Source: Pseudobdellovibrionaceae bacterium (GTDB lineage Bacteria; Bdellovibrionota; Bdellovibrionia; Bdellovibrionales; Bdellovibrionaceae). Taken from it: 64,000 nt of DNA. A model generated the notes under the pieces. It saw nothing but the letters and a program-made list of their open reading frames with translations, had not been told where the DNA came from and ran no database searches. The first letter of the stretch is position 1. Each line of letters begins with the position of its first letter. The DNA is taken from positions 62,001 through 126,000 of the forward strand of contig JAHBUW010000005.1 of the NCBI GenBank assembly GCA_019637875.1. The letters are read 5' to 3'. Made by a program: the position numbers and the translations under genes. Shown one piece after another: positions 49,326-58,545 of this stretch.

Positions 49326-52304
49326 GTGTCGGTCGATCCGTCCCCGGTTCGTGCTAAAGGCGAAGAGATTCTGAAACGCATGGAGGCCCAGAGCAAGGTC
49401 TCCTACTTCTCGAAAGATTACTGGTACGGCTCGATCATGGATTGGTCCATGAAGAACGAGCAGTTCAAGACGCAGATGTTCCGCTTCGTGGACGTCCTGC
49501 CTTACTTGAACTCCGGCTCCGAGGTCGCGCGCCACTTGAAAGAGTACTTCGCGGACGCGGGCGAAAAACTTCCGCCCGTCTTCAACGTGGGACTCGGCAT
49601 GGGTTCGCTCGCTCCGGGACTCATGGCCGGCGCGATCCGCAAGAACGTCACCTCCATGGCGAAGATGTTCATCACCGGCGAAAATCCCGCCGAGGCTTTG
49701 ACGGTTTTGAAAAAGACCCGCAAGCAGCGCCTGGCCTTCACCGTGGATCTCTTGGGTGAGGCGACCCTCTCGGAAAAAGAAGCCCTCGAGTACCAAGCGA
49801 AGTATCTCGAGATGATCGACGGTCTCGCGAATGACGCCGCGAAGTGGGAAGAAGTTCCGCTCCTGGATCGCGATCACGAGGGCGCAATCCCCAAAGTGAA
49901 CGTCTCGGTGAAGATGACCGCGCTCTACTCGCAGATCAACGACATGGCCTGGGACGACACCAAGACGCGCCTGAAAGAACGCCTGCGCCCGATCTACCGC
50001 AAAGCCATGGAGCGCGGCGTGTTCCTGACTTTGGACATGGAACATTACGGCGTGAAGGACCTGACCCTCGAGGTCTTCCGCGACATCGTCATGGAGCCCG
50101 AGTTCCGCACCTACAAATTCTTCGGCTGCGTGATCCAGTGTTATCTGCGCGACTCGCTCGCGGATTGCCGCAAAGTCATCGCGTGGTCGCGCGAGCGCGG
50201 CGCACCCCTGAACATCCGTTTGGTCAAAGGCGCATACTGGGATTCCGAAACCATCGAGGCCGAGCAGAAGCGTTGGCCCATCCCCGTTTACCTCAACAAA
50301 GCCGAATCCGACGCGAACTACGAAGACTGCACGGAAGAGCTCTTGAAAGCGTTCCCCACCGTGCGCGTGGCCTTCGGCTCGCACAACGTGCGCTCGGTGG
50401 CGTTCGCATTGGTCACCGCCGAAAAGCTGGGCATCCCCCAAGCCCGGGTCGCGATCCAAATGCTGTACGGGATGGCCGACCCCGTGAAGAAGTCGCTGGC
50501 CGACATGGGTTACCGCGTGCGCGAATACGCACCCGTCGGTGAACTGATCCCCGGCATGGCGTACCTGGTCCGCCGTCTGCTCGAAAACACCTCGAACGAA
50601 TCCTGGCTGCGCGGAAAATTCGCGGACGGGATCTCCACCGAAAAACTCCTGCGCGATCCCAAAGACGGTCTTATCCGCACGTCGAGCGAGCTGAAGACCG
50701 GCGATCGTTTCGAAAACGAAGCGCTTTTGGATTTCGCGGTGAAAGAAAATCGCCTGGCGGTCGAGGGAGCGCTGAAAGAGCTGCGCCGTCAGCTGCCGCT
50801 CCAGTGCCCCATCGTCATCAACGGCCAAGAGATCCGCACCCAAGACGCGATCACGCGCGAAAACCCCGCGCACCCCGCGGAAGTCATCGGCCACGTGCAG
50901 ATGGCCTCGACCGCCGAGGCCGAGCTCGCGATGAAAGCCGCGAAAGAGGCCTTCCCCGCGTGGCGCAAAGTGCCCGCCGTCGAGCGCGCCGCCTTGGTCG
51001 ACAAACTCGCCGACCTGATGCTGCGTGACCGCATGGCGCTGATCGCGCGCCAGGTTCTGGAAGTGGGTAAGCCCTGGGCCGAAGCAGACGGCGATGTCTG
51101 CGAAGCCATCGACTTCTGCCGTTACTACGCGCGCGATATGCGTAAACTCGCCGGTGGCGACAGGGTGGCTGGGCTGGCCGGAGGCCAGCGTGTCGGACAC
51201 GCCTTGGGTGAAGTTTCGATCTATCACTACGAACCGCGCGGCGTTTCGCTGGTGATCGCGCCCTGGAACTTCCCGTTCGCGATCCTCGCGGGCATGGTCG
51301 CGGGCGCGCTCGTGACCGGGAACACCGTCGTCATGAAACCCGCCGAGCAGTCCTCGCTTGTCGCGCAGGATCTGATCCGTTTGTTGAAAGAAGCGGGCTT
51401 CCCCCCGGGCGTGGCGCACTTCCTGCCCGGCATCGGCGAAACCGTCGGCGAATACCTCGTGAATCACAAAGACGTTTCGACCATCGCGTTCACCGGCTCG
51501 AAGGCCGTGGGCCTGCACATCCTGCAGCGCGCGGCGGTCGTGCATCCCGGACAAGAGCACGTCAAACGTTGCATCATCGAGATGGGCGGCAAGAACGCGG
51601 TCATCGTGGACTCGGACGCGGATCTGGACGAAGCGGTCGACGCGATCTTGTATTCGGCGTTCGGCTTCGCGGGGCAGAAGTGCTCGGCGGCGTCGCGCGT
51701 GATCGTCCTGGAAGAGAACTACGACAAATTCGAATCGCGTCTGATCGAAGCGGCGAAATCGCTGCACGTCGGTCCCGCCGAAGATCCGAAAAGCTACTTC
51801 GGCCCCGTCGTCGACAGCGTCGCGCAGCTGCGCATCCTGCAGACCATCGAGAAAGCCAAAAAAGAACATACGCTTTTGTTCGAAGGCGAAGTGCAACCGG
51901 TGGGTTACTTCGTGCCCCCGACGATCTTCGGGAACGTCGCGCCCGATTCGGACCTCGCGCAGAAAGAAATCTTCGGCCCGGTCGTCGCGCTCATCCGCGC
52001 GAAGGATCTGGATCACGCGCTCGAGATCGCGAACGGCACCGAATACGGACTCACCGGTGGTCTTTATTCGCGTAGCCCCGCGAACATCGAACGCGTGCGC
52101 CGCGACTACCAGGTCGGCAACTTGTACATCAACCGCGGGATCACGGGCGCCATGGTCGACCGTCATCCCTTCGGTGGATTCAAGATGTCGGGCCTGGGTT
52201 CGAAAACCGGCGGTCCTGATTATCTGAAAGGTTTCATGGAGCCGCGCGTGGTGACCGAGAATACGGTCCGACGTGGTTTTGCGCCGGCCGAGGCTGGCGA
52301 ATAA
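49326..52304 (+). CDS. putA: Bifunctional proline dehydrogenase / L-glutamate-gamma-semialdehyde dehydrogenase
   Basis: A 992-residue PutA that oxidises proline to glutamate in two coupled steps. The FAD-binding proline dehydrogenase barrel covers about 60-450 (MRLVKG-type stretch RLVKGAYWDSE; RLLENTSNESWLR near its end). The aldehyde dehydrogenase covers about 500-980, with catalytic Glu752 (EMGGKNA) and Cys786 (GQKCSAASR), 34 residues apart as usual. There is no N-terminal ribbon-helix-helix, so it is not a self-regulating trifunctional PutA. The GTG start at 49326 has GAGG upstream. Confidence 0.96.
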   Translation: MSVDPSPVRAKGEEILKRMEAQSKVSYFSKDYWYGSIMDWSMKNEQFKTQMFRFVDVLPYLNSGSEVARHLKEYFADAGEKLPPVFNVGLGMGSLAPGLMAGAIRKNVTSMAKMFITGENPAEALTVLKKTRKQRLAFTVDLLGEATLSEKEALEYQAKYLEMIDGLANDAAKWEEVPLLDRDHEGAIPKVNVSVKMTALYSQINDMAWDDTKTRLKERLRPIYRKAMERGVFLTLDMEHYGVKDLTLEVFRDIVMEPEFRTYKFFGCVIQCYLRDSLADCRKVIAWSRERGAPLNIRLVKGAYWDSETIEAEQKRWPIPVYLNKAESDANYEDCTEELLKAFPTVRVAFGSHNVRSVAFALVTAEKLGIPQARVAIQMLYGMADPVKKSLADMGYRVREYAPVGELIPGMAYLVRRLLENTSNESWLRGKFADGISTEKLLRDPKDGLIRTSSELKTGDRFENEALLDFAVKENRLAVEGALKELRRQLPLQCPIVINGQEIRTQDAITRENPAHPAEVIGHVQMASTAEAELAMKAAKEAFPAWRKVPAVERAALVDKLADLMLRDRMALIARQVLEVGKPWAEADGDVCEAIDFCRYYARDMRKLAGGDRVAGLAGGQRVGHALGEVSIYHYEPRGVSLVIAPWNFPFAILAGMVAGALVTGNTVVMKPAEQSSLVAQDLIRLLKEAGFPPGVAHFLPGIGETVGEYLVNHKDVSTIAFTGSKAVGLHILQRAAVVHPGQEHVKRCIIEMGGKNAVIVDSDADLDEAVDAILYSAFGFAGQKCSAASRVIVLEENYDKFESRLIEAAKSLHVGPAEDPKSYFGPVVDSVAQLRILQTIEKAKKEHTLLFEGEVQPVGYFVPPTIFGNVAPDSDLAQKEIFGPVVALIRAKDLDHALEIANGTEYGLTGGLYSRSPANIERVRRDYQVGNLYINRGITGAMVDRHPFGGFKMSGLGSKTGGPDYLKGFMEPRVVTENTVRRGFAPAEAGE

Positions 52305-52318
52305 AATTTTGTTTTCTG

Positions 52319-52420
52319 ACAGGGGAGCTCCACGGAGCTGAGAGGCGGACTTCAAGTTCGCGACCCTTGGGTTCACCTGAACCCTTCACTTGATCCGGTT
52401 CGTACCGGCGGAAGGAGTCG
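52319..52420 (+). ncRNA. TPP (THI-box) riboswitch
   Basis: The leader contains the conserved GGGGAGC, CTGAGAGGCGG, GACCCTTG, then ACTTGATCCGGTTCGTACCG and GCGGAAGGAG. These are the pyrimidine- and pyrophosphate-sensing parts of thiamine pyrophosphate riboswitches. GGAAGGAG, the thiM ribosome-binding site, lies at its 3' edge, so TPP binding probably hides the site and blocks translation. The genes downstream, thiM and thiED, are thiamine genes. Confidence 0.93.
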
Positions 52421-52425
52421 ACTCG

Positions 52426-53289
52426 ATGTCTTGGACAGCATCTTCATTCACGGAGGACTTGGCCTCCCAAACTTCGGACGCGCTCGCGCGCGTTCGTGAA
52501 CGAAAACCCCTTATCCACTGCGTGACCAATCAGGTCGTGATGAACTTCACGGCGAACACGCTCTATGCTTTGGGGGCGTCGCCTTTGATGTCCCACGCCC
52601 CCGAAGAGGCGGAGGAGCTCGCCCGCCTGCGCGCGGGTCTCCTCATCAATATCGGAACGTTAACCGCGCCGTGGCTCGACGACGTTCGCCGCATCCTGGC
52701 CGCCGAGGTCGCGATGGGTTCACGGCGCGCCGTCCTTGATCCCGTCGGCGCGGGCGCGACGCATTTTCGCACCGAAGCCGCACTTGAACTTTTGGCGACG
52801 GGCGCTTTCCGTGTCCTGCGCGGGAACGCCTTCGAGATTCTGTCTCTCGGCGGTGAAAGCGCGCGCGGCCAAGGCGTCGAAAGTTTCGAAGAGTCCGACG
52901 CCGCACTTCACGCGGCCCGCACGCTCGCGCAAAAACACGCCCTCGTCGTCGCGGTCAGCGGCGCCGTGGATCTCGTCACCGACGGCGAGCGCGTCGTGGA
53001 ACTGCGTAATGGTCACCCCTACTTCACGAAAGTCACCGGCGCGGGCTGCGCGCTGAATGCGGTCATCGCCGCCATGACGAGCGTGACCGACGACCCCTTA
53101 CTGGCGACCGCCCAGGCTCTCGCCGCCTTCAACATCGCGGGGGAAATCGCGGCGCGGAATTCCGCGGGCCCCGGCTCGTTCGCGATGAGCTTCTTGGACG
53201 CGCTCGCGAATCTGAATCCAAGCGACATCACCTCCTGCCTGCGGGTCGAAATGACCTCCGGCAACGTCCAAAGCGAGGTCTTGCCATGA
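52426..53289 (+). CDS. thiM: Hydroxyethylthiazole kinase
   Basis: A 287-residue ThiM (E. coli 262), which phosphorylates the thiazole alcohol for thiamine salvage. Seen: CVTNQVVMNFTANTLYALGA, DPVGAGATHFR, RGNAFEIL and the ATP/catalytic VTGAGCALNAV. The frame is open upstream to 52390, but that lies inside the riboswitch; ATG 52426 follows GGAAGGAG. It overlaps the ThiE-ThiD gene by 4 bp (ATGA). Confidence 0.95.
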   Translation: MSWTASSFTEDLASQTSDALARVRERKPLIHCVTNQVVMNFTANTLYALGASPLMSHAPEEAEELARLRAGLLINIGTLTAPWLDDVRRILAAEVAMGSRRAVLDPVGAGATHFRTEAALELLATGAFRVLRGNAFEILSLGGESARGQGVESFEESDAALHAARTLAQKHALVVAVSGAVDLVTDGERVVELRNGHPYFTKVTGAGCALNAVIAAMTSVTDDPLLATAQALAAFNIAGEIAARNSAGPGSFAMSFLDALANLNPSDITSCLRVEMTSGNVQSEVLP

Positions 53290-54809
53290 ACCGCAGCTTC
53301 GATCCCCGCCTGTACTTCGTCCACGATCACGGCTTCAATCCCTCTCATGCGATCTTAGCGGCCGCCCTCCGTGGCGGCGTGCGGATGGTGCAGCTGCGCG
53401 CGAAGGCATTGCCCTCCGAGGAGTTTCGCGCCTGGGCGGCACCAGCGATCGCGCTCTGTCGCCAAGCGCGCGCGACCGTGCTCATCAATGACAATGTGGA
53501 GCTCGCGTTACTCCTGGGCGCGGATGGCGCCCACGTCGGGCAACGAGACCTCTCCGCACGCGAAGCGCGAGCACGCCTCGGAGACAAAGCGATCATCGGA
53601 CTGAGCCTCGAGTCGACGTCACAGATCGACCATCCAGACGTCGAGTGCGCGGACTATGTGGCGGCGAGCGGCGTTTTCCCGACGACCACGAAAACCGATC
53701 TGCCTTCGGATTTGGGTTTAGTGGGCGTACGCGAACTTCGCGCTCGGACCGCGAAGCCGCTCGTCGCGATCGGCGGCATCCATGCGGGAAATGCCCGCGC
53801 GGTGTTTTCGGCGGGCGCGGACGGCATCGCGATCATCAGCGCTATCGCGGGCGCCGACGATCCCCAACTCGCCGCCGCAGAGATCGCGGGCCTCGCGCGT
53901 AAAGCCGTGGTCGACTGCGCGCTTCTGAGTCGCTCACCCGTCACCGCGCGCGCGGGCCTCCGCTGGCAAGACCCGCGCGCTTTGACCATCGCAGGCTCGG
54001 ACTCGGGCGGCGGCGCGGGCATTCAGGCGGATCTCAAAACGATGACCAGCCTCGGCGTTTTCGGAATGTCGGCGTTGACCGCGCTCACCGCGCAGAACAC
54101 GACGGGCGTGCAGTCCGTCCACGACGTCGCGCCGGAATTTTTGCGTGCGCAGATCGCGTCAGTCCTCGGTGACTTGGGCGCCGACGCGGTGAAGATCGGT
54201 ATGCTCCACCGGCGCGAAGTGATTCGCGCGATCCGCGATGAGCTCGCGGAGTTCCCGCAAATCCCCGTGGTCCTCGATCCGGTGATGGTCGCCAAAGGGG
54301 GCCACCGTTTGATCGAGCCCGACGCCATCTCCGCGCTCATCGAAATTCTGTTCCCGCAGGTGGATCTGATCACGCCGAACCTCAGCGAGGCCGAAGCGCT
54401 GCTCGAGGTCGCGGGCAGCGGCGCTCAACCGACGGTTCGCGGGGGCGTGGATCTTTCGCGCGCCTCGCGCGAAGACCTGCGCGGGGCCGCCTTGCGACTT
54501 TTGGAGTTGGGGCCCGAAGCGGTGCTGCTGAAGGGCGGTCATCATGAGTCCCCGCTCGCCGCGGATCTTCTCGTCGCGCGGGACGGGACGGAACAGTGGT
54601 TCGAATCCGCGCGCGTCGAGACCCCGAACCTGCACGGCACGGGCTGCACGCTCTCGAGCGCCATCGCCTCGTTCACGGCGCGCGGCTATCCGCTGGTGAC
54701 GGCGGTCGCGAAGGCCAAGGATTATGTGACGGAGGGAATCAGATCAGGCTCTCGTTTTCGGTGGGGCCAAGGTCAGGGCCCGATCGATCATATTCACCTT
54801 CACCGATGA
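53286..54809 (+). CDS. thiED: Fused thiamine-phosphate synthase (ThiE) and HMP/HMP-P kinase (ThiD)
   Basis: A 507-residue fusion. Residues ~1-205 are a ThiE barrel (GGVRMVQLRAK, LINDNVELALLLGADGAHVGQ, AIGGIHAGNA). Residues ~230-507 are a ThiD ribokinase-like domain (TIAGSDSGGGAGIQADLKTM, LLKGGHH, HGTGCTLSSA). ThiD makes HMP-PP and ThiE joins it to the ThiM product, so with thiM this is a complete salvage unit for TMP. The last 71 bp overlap the convergent rhomboid gene. Confidence 0.95.
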   Translation: MNRSFDPRLYFVHDHGFNPSHAILAAALRGGVRMVQLRAKALPSEEFRAWAAPAIALCRQARATVLINDNVELALLLGADGAHVGQRDLSAREARARLGDKAIIGLSLESTSQIDHPDVECADYVAASGVFPTTTKTDLPSDLGLVGVRELRARTAKPLVAIGGIHAGNARAVFSAGADGIAIISAIAGADDPQLAAAEIAGLARKAVVDCALLSRSPVTARAGLRWQDPRALTIAGSDSGGGAGIQADLKTMTSLGVFGMSALTALTAQNTTGVQSVHDVAPEFLRAQIASVLGDLGADAVKIGMLHRREVIRAIRDELAEFPQIPVVLDPVMVAKGGHRLIEPDAISALIEILFPQVDLITPNLSEAEALLEVAGSGAQPTVRGGVDLSRASREDLRGAALRLLELGPEAVLLKGGHHESPLAADLLVARDGTEQWFESARVETPNLHGTGCTLSSAIASFTARGYPLVTAVAKAKDYVTEGIRSGSRFRWGQGQGPIDHIHLHR

Positions 54810-55701
54810 AACGACGGTGCGCGATGGCGACGGCGGCGCCGAAGAGGGCTCCGCCCACGTGCGCGGTCGTCGCGACCGTTTGACCGATGAGCTGCGCGGG
54901 CGACGGGATGAATTCGGTCACGAAGTTCACCAGATCCGGCAAAAGGCAAAGCGGTAAGATCCACCATTTCGACAGATAGATCTCGCCGTAGAAACCTTGA
55001 AACGGCGAGAAGAAGAAATAGTAGCGCACGTTCTTGCGCGGCTCGTACACGAGGTAGAACGCGATCAGCGCGGTCACCGCCGCGCTCGCCCCCACCATCG
55101 GGAGCGCCGAGGGTGCGTCGAGCTTCATCGAAAAATACGCGCCGAAAATTCCGCCCAGAAGGCTGACGAGCAGCACGGTCAGCGAGCCCGCGAGCCTTTC
55201 GATCGCGATTCCGAACAGCAGCAGGAAGACCATATTCGACAAAAGATGGATCGGCGTCGCGTGCATGAACTGGTACGTAATCCAGGTCAGCGGCTTTTGC
55301 ACGGCGACCGCGGGATCGCGCGGCAGACCGAACTTCGTGACGGCGCGGGCGCCCGTCTGATCGCGCAGCTTCGAGACCTCGGCGCGCCAGTTTTTGATTT
55401 CGTCGGCGTCACCGCGAAACGGGAACTCGGGCACCGCGGTCACGAAGCCCGGATCGCGCATGGCCTTCCCGCCCCAGAGCACCAGCTCGTGGGGTTCGGG
55501 CAGGTCCTTCATTCCCAGGTACTGACGGTAGTAAACGCCCGTGCGTTGCAGATTGCGCACCTCGAAGAAACTTTCCTTCGCGGTGGGCGCGGGACGCGGA
55601 TCCGAAGTGATGAAGTAAAACCCCATATTCAGAAAGATCAGCGTCCACGTGAGGGGCGCGACCGCGAAATCCCGAAGTCCCGCCAGGAAAGGAACGATCA
55701 T
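54739..55701 (-). CDS. Rhomboid-family intramembrane serine protease
   Basis: A 320-residue membrane protein with the rhomboid core: QFMHATPIHLLSNMVFLLLFG (conserved H and N in helix 2), the nucleophile in MVGAS206 and the catalytic His281 in TAHVGGALFG. The motif is G-A-S-A rather than the common G-x-S-G. A ~110-residue periplasmic insertion follows the first helix. It cleaves membrane-anchored proteins; the substrate is unknown. Its 3' end overlaps thiED by 71 bp antisense, and it overlaps the RDD gene by 4 bp, forming an operon. Confidence 0.88.
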   Translation of the reverse strand: MIVPFLAGLRDFAVAPLTWTLIFLNMGFYFITSDPRPAPTAKESFFEVRNLQRTGVYYRQYLGMKDLPEPHELVLWGGKAMRDPGFVTAVPEFPFRGDADEIKNWRAEVSKLRDQTGARAVTKFGLPRDPAVAVQKPLTWITYQFMHATPIHLLSNMVFLLLFGIAIERLAGSLTVLLVSLLGGIFGAYFSMKLDAPSALPMVGASAAVTALIAFYLVYEPRKNVRYYFFFSPFQGFYGEIYLSKWWILPLCLLPDLVNFVTEFIPSPAQLIGQTVATTAHVGGALFGAAVAIAHRRFIGEGEYDRSGPDLGPTENESLI

Positions 55702-57533
55702 TCTTCACGTCCCTCGGCGTTCGCGGGCACGTGATTTTTATCCGCGTGCGCGGGCGCACGGCTTTTGGGTTTGTCGTTGAGTTCTTCCACCGGCTTGAGT
55801 TGCGGACCGTCTTTGGCCAGACCGCGGGGCTCTTGCAAAGGCGAATCACTCGTGTGGTCGAACGCTTGGTACGCGAGCCACCAGTCCGGCGCGTTTCTTT
55901 GACCGCGCTGGAACTCCAGCGCCAACTCGTCGCCGGCGTTTTTCTTGTCGCGGCTCAGCCACCACAGAAGATAAGGACGCGCCCAATGGTCTTGCGCGAC
56001 CGACTTCAAAGTTTTGAGGCTGGCCTTCTTCGGTTCGAGGGCCCAGTGGGTTTCCTCGTCCGCCGCCAAACGCGCTTTCGCCTGGGTTTCCACGACGACG
56101 TCTTTGCGGTTGTGGCAACGGGACTCGAGCTGAAAGGTCATCGCGATGTCCGGAGTCCACGCCTCGCCGCCCGCCGTCTCAAGTTCGGTGCGCAGCGCGC
56201 GGCAGATCGTGGGGCTTTCACCGCCGATGCCGCAGGTTTTCGTGATCGCCGAAAAACACGCCCACGCCATGGTGCGGAAGCGGCGCGACTCGGTCCATGC
56301 GGGCGCAAGCAGGGTCATCCCCTCGCGGAACTCGCTGTCCGCGCCTTTCAGCGCGAGCGCTTTCAGGCTCATCTCTTGAACGTAGTCGGCCAGCTCCAGC
56401 GGCCAGGGGTTTTTCACCGCGACCTTGCCGATCTCGTCGAAGTCCCCGCGTTGGAAGGCTTGTTTCAATTGGATGATCTGACCGGTCCAGGTGCGATCAG
56501 TGATCTCGGTTTGCGCGTCACCTTGATAGTAGCGCGCAAGTTCGCAGCGGAGCTCTTCATCCGCAGTCTTCGCCGAGGCCAGACCGCGCCCCGCAGGCGC
56601 CGCCGTCTCGTCGGGGGCTTCCGTTAACGCCGGGCAGGCCTGCGCGAATTGGTTCGCGGTTTCTTCATCGGTCGTTTTCGAGTCCGGTTTCGCGGCCAAA
56701 GCGCCACGGATCAGGTGGGCCCAGGCTTGCGTCTCTTCGGCTTGCGTCCAGATGGCGAAGTCGGCTTCGTTCTCTAGGCATTCGCGCTCGGCTTTTCCGG
56801 CTTCGAACTGCGCGAGCATGAAGTCCAGGCGCGCCTGCGCCGTGGTCATGCCCGAGTGCGCGGGGATTTTGGTTTTCGTCTCGCAGAGGTAGGCGTTCTT
56901 TTCGAGTTCGCCGCGCTTGAGCGCGCCGAGTTTCACTTGGTGTCGGAGCTGCGTGAGTCCCGCGAAGGCGAAGACGAACAGCGACAGTCCGAAACCCCAG
57001 TACAGATTGCGGAAGAAACGCGACTCGAGCGCGTGGGGCGCTTCAAATTTCTGCTCTTTGCGGGTGATGACCCGGCTCTCGGCCAGACGGTCATGCCAAG
57101 GACGACGCTCGGGATGCGAAACGACTTCCAGGCAGGGAATCGCGAAACACAGAATTTCGAAGATTTGCGCGCAGGCGCGGGTGAAACTTTGGCCGAGCGT
57201 CAGGCGCCCGCCGTTCACGTGCACGACCTCCAAAAGGAAGACTTTCTTTCCGGGCGTCGCGCCCCACCGCCAAACGCAGAGAGTCTGCACGACGAGCACG
57301 AAAACGAGCGCCGTGAAAAGACCGAAACCGAAGAACATCAGGGCTTCGGTGGATCCGGGGCTCAGGCTTTGGTGATAGTGGAAGTCGCGCCAAAAGGGTT
57401 TGCCGATCAGGAGCGCGGCGGGCGACCACAAACAGAGGTCGAAGCCGAACGCGAGAAGGCGATCAACCAACGGAGCGCCACGCTCCGCGAGCGCGGCGGG
57501 ATTCTTGAAATCGGTGCGGGAATCAGTGCTCAT
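55698..57533 (-). CDS. RDD-family membrane protein with large soluble domain
   Basis: A 611-residue protein. The N-terminal RDD domain has LVDRLLAFGFDLCLW (start of helix 1), WGATPGKKVFLLEVV and RPWHDRLAESRVI. A further transmembrane helix (about 178-198) follows, then a ~400-residue soluble, Ala/Glu-rich domain with several Cys that I do not recognise. RDD proteins are poorly understood and some act in Na+/H+ exchange. The ATG at 57533 lies at the foot of a perfect hairpin; a TTG at 57536 is adjacent. Operon with the rhomboid gene. Confidence 0.75.
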   Translation of the reverse strand: MSTDSRTDFKNPAALAERGAPLVDRLLAFGFDLCLWSPAALLIGKPFWRDFHYHQSLSPGSTEALMFFGFGLFTALVFVLVVQTLCVWRWGATPGKKVFLLEVVHVNGGRLTLGQSFTRACAQIFEILCFAIPCLEVVSHPERRPWHDRLAESRVITRKEQKFEAPHALESRFFRNLYWGFGLSLFVFAFAGLTQLRHQVKLGALKRGELEKNAYLCETKTKIPAHSGMTTAQARLDFMLAQFEAGKAERECLENEADFAIWTQAEETQAWAHLIRGALAAKPDSKTTDEETANQFAQACPALTEAPDETAAPAGRGLASAKTADEELRCELARYYQGDAQTEITDRTWTGQIIQLKQAFQRGDFDEIGKVAVKNPWPLELADYVQEMSLKALALKGADSEFREGMTLLAPAWTESRRFRTMAWACFSAITKTCGIGGESPTICRALRTELETAGGEAWTPDIAMTFQLESRCHNRKDVVVETQAKARLAADEETHWALEPKKASLKTLKSVAQDHWARPYLLWWLSRDKKNAGDELALEFQRGQRNAPDWWLAYQAFDHTSDSPLQEPRGLAKDGPQLKPVEELNDKPKSRAPAHADKNHVPANAEGREE

Positions 57534-57558
57534 CAAGAGTCTTGTCGGACTCTTGATG
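57531..57558. repeat. Hairpin containing the start codon of the RDD gene
   Basis: CATCAAGAGTC (57531-57541), 6-bp loop, GACTCTTGATG (57548-57558), perfect 11-bp arms. On the minus-strand transcript the last three bases of the 3' arm are the ATG start codon, so the start would be paired. Confidence 0.75.
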
Positions 57559-57584
57559 TCTCGTTTGGAGTCGAGATTCGGGCT

Positions 57585-58250
57585 TTATTCGGCCGTCTGA
57601 ATCGCGAGGCCCAGGAAGTGGCCTTCGCTATCGTATTTCATCTCGGCGCGACCGACCAGCTGTTGGTCCTGGCCGATGAGCTGCCAGCTTTGTTTGCCGT
57701 CAGCTTGGTAAGCCAGTTTCGCTTGAGCGTAATCGACTTTCATCAGCGAGCGGTACTTCATCAAGAAGGCCTGCGCGTCGCTCAAGTGGATCGGCTGATC
57801 GGTGATTTCCGCCGAATCGATGTATTCGATCTCGGTCACTTTGGTGTCATCGACCGATTGGATCGAACGGATGCGGTATTTGCCCGCGAGCGGACCGTAA
57901 CGGAGGTCGTCCATCAAAGTCACTTTTTGCGAAACCGAAGCGGGCTGGCGATCGGTCTTCTCTTTACCCAGACGCTGCGCCAATTGATGTTCCCACTCGA
58001 GATCACGGAAGACATTCACGGGTTGCGCGCTCGCGATGGCGCGATTCAGGGCGTCCAAACGATCGGGACCCTGCATATTGGTCGTCACATAGTGAGGACG
58101 CTCTTGGCGCATCATCTGTTCGTTGGCGAACACCGCAACCAAGATCAACGAGAAGAGCGACAGCGAAAGGAACAGGCGTTGCCCTTCGAGCTTTTTAAGA
58201 GCCCAGGCACCTTTATTCTTTTCGACGTATGACGTTTTCTCAGTTTTCAT
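57585..58250 (-). CDS. Membrane-anchored protein of unknown function
   Basis: A 221-residue protein with a short cytosolic head, one transmembrane helix (LFLSLSLFSLILVAVFA, about 24-40) and a periplasmic domain of ~180 residues rich in charged residues, with YRIRSIQSVDDTKVTEIEYI. No cysteines and no family recognised. The start is chosen at ATG 58250, correctly spaced from GAGGA; ATG 58256 and an open frame to 58322 exist. It lies 51 bp before the RDD gene and probably belongs to that operon. Confidence 0.7.
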   Translation of the reverse strand: MKTEKTSYVEKNKGAWALKKLEGQRLFLSLSLFSLILVAVFANEQMMRQERPHYVTTNMQGPDRLDALNRAIASAQPVNVFRDLEWEHQLAQRLGKEKTDRQPASVSQKVTLMDDLRYGPLAGKYRIRSIQSVDDTKVTEIEYIDSAEITDQPIHLSDAQAFLMKYRSLMKVDYAQAKLAYQADGKQSWQLIGQDQQLVGRAEMKYDSEGHFLGLAIQTAE

Positions 58251-58545
58251 TTTCATATCCTCGCTGGCGTTTTCCTTTAACAGAGCGAAGCCTGTGCCAG
58301 CCCCAAACTCTCTAAAACGCATCGGCCAAACACCCGCGCCACTTTTGCGCCCGACACCCGTTCACGGGTTCGACAGTGCCTCGACAACGCCTCAGATTGA
58401 TTCACAATTCTTTCACCGCGCGCGGACGCTGTGCTACGAGATTCATTATCATCCTTCAGCACATTTTTTGATACGGGATCATTGTCGAGGTCGCCTATCT
58501 GGCTCAAACCCAATACGGATCAAGATCATTTAGACTTTTAGTGAT
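58251..58545. other. Transition region at the edge of the AT-rich cassette
   Basis: 295 bp without a credible gene. Composition shifts from the GC-rich background to AT-rich at about 58380-58540. No direct repeat, tRNA fragment or integrase site could be seen by eye. Confidence 0.5.

Noticed and set aside
49320-52376. 1018-codon ORF antisense to putA
   Set aside because: It mirrors the codon structure of putA in GC-rich DNA, has Arg/His/Val-rich composition and no domain; putA on the other strand has complete catalytic motifs.
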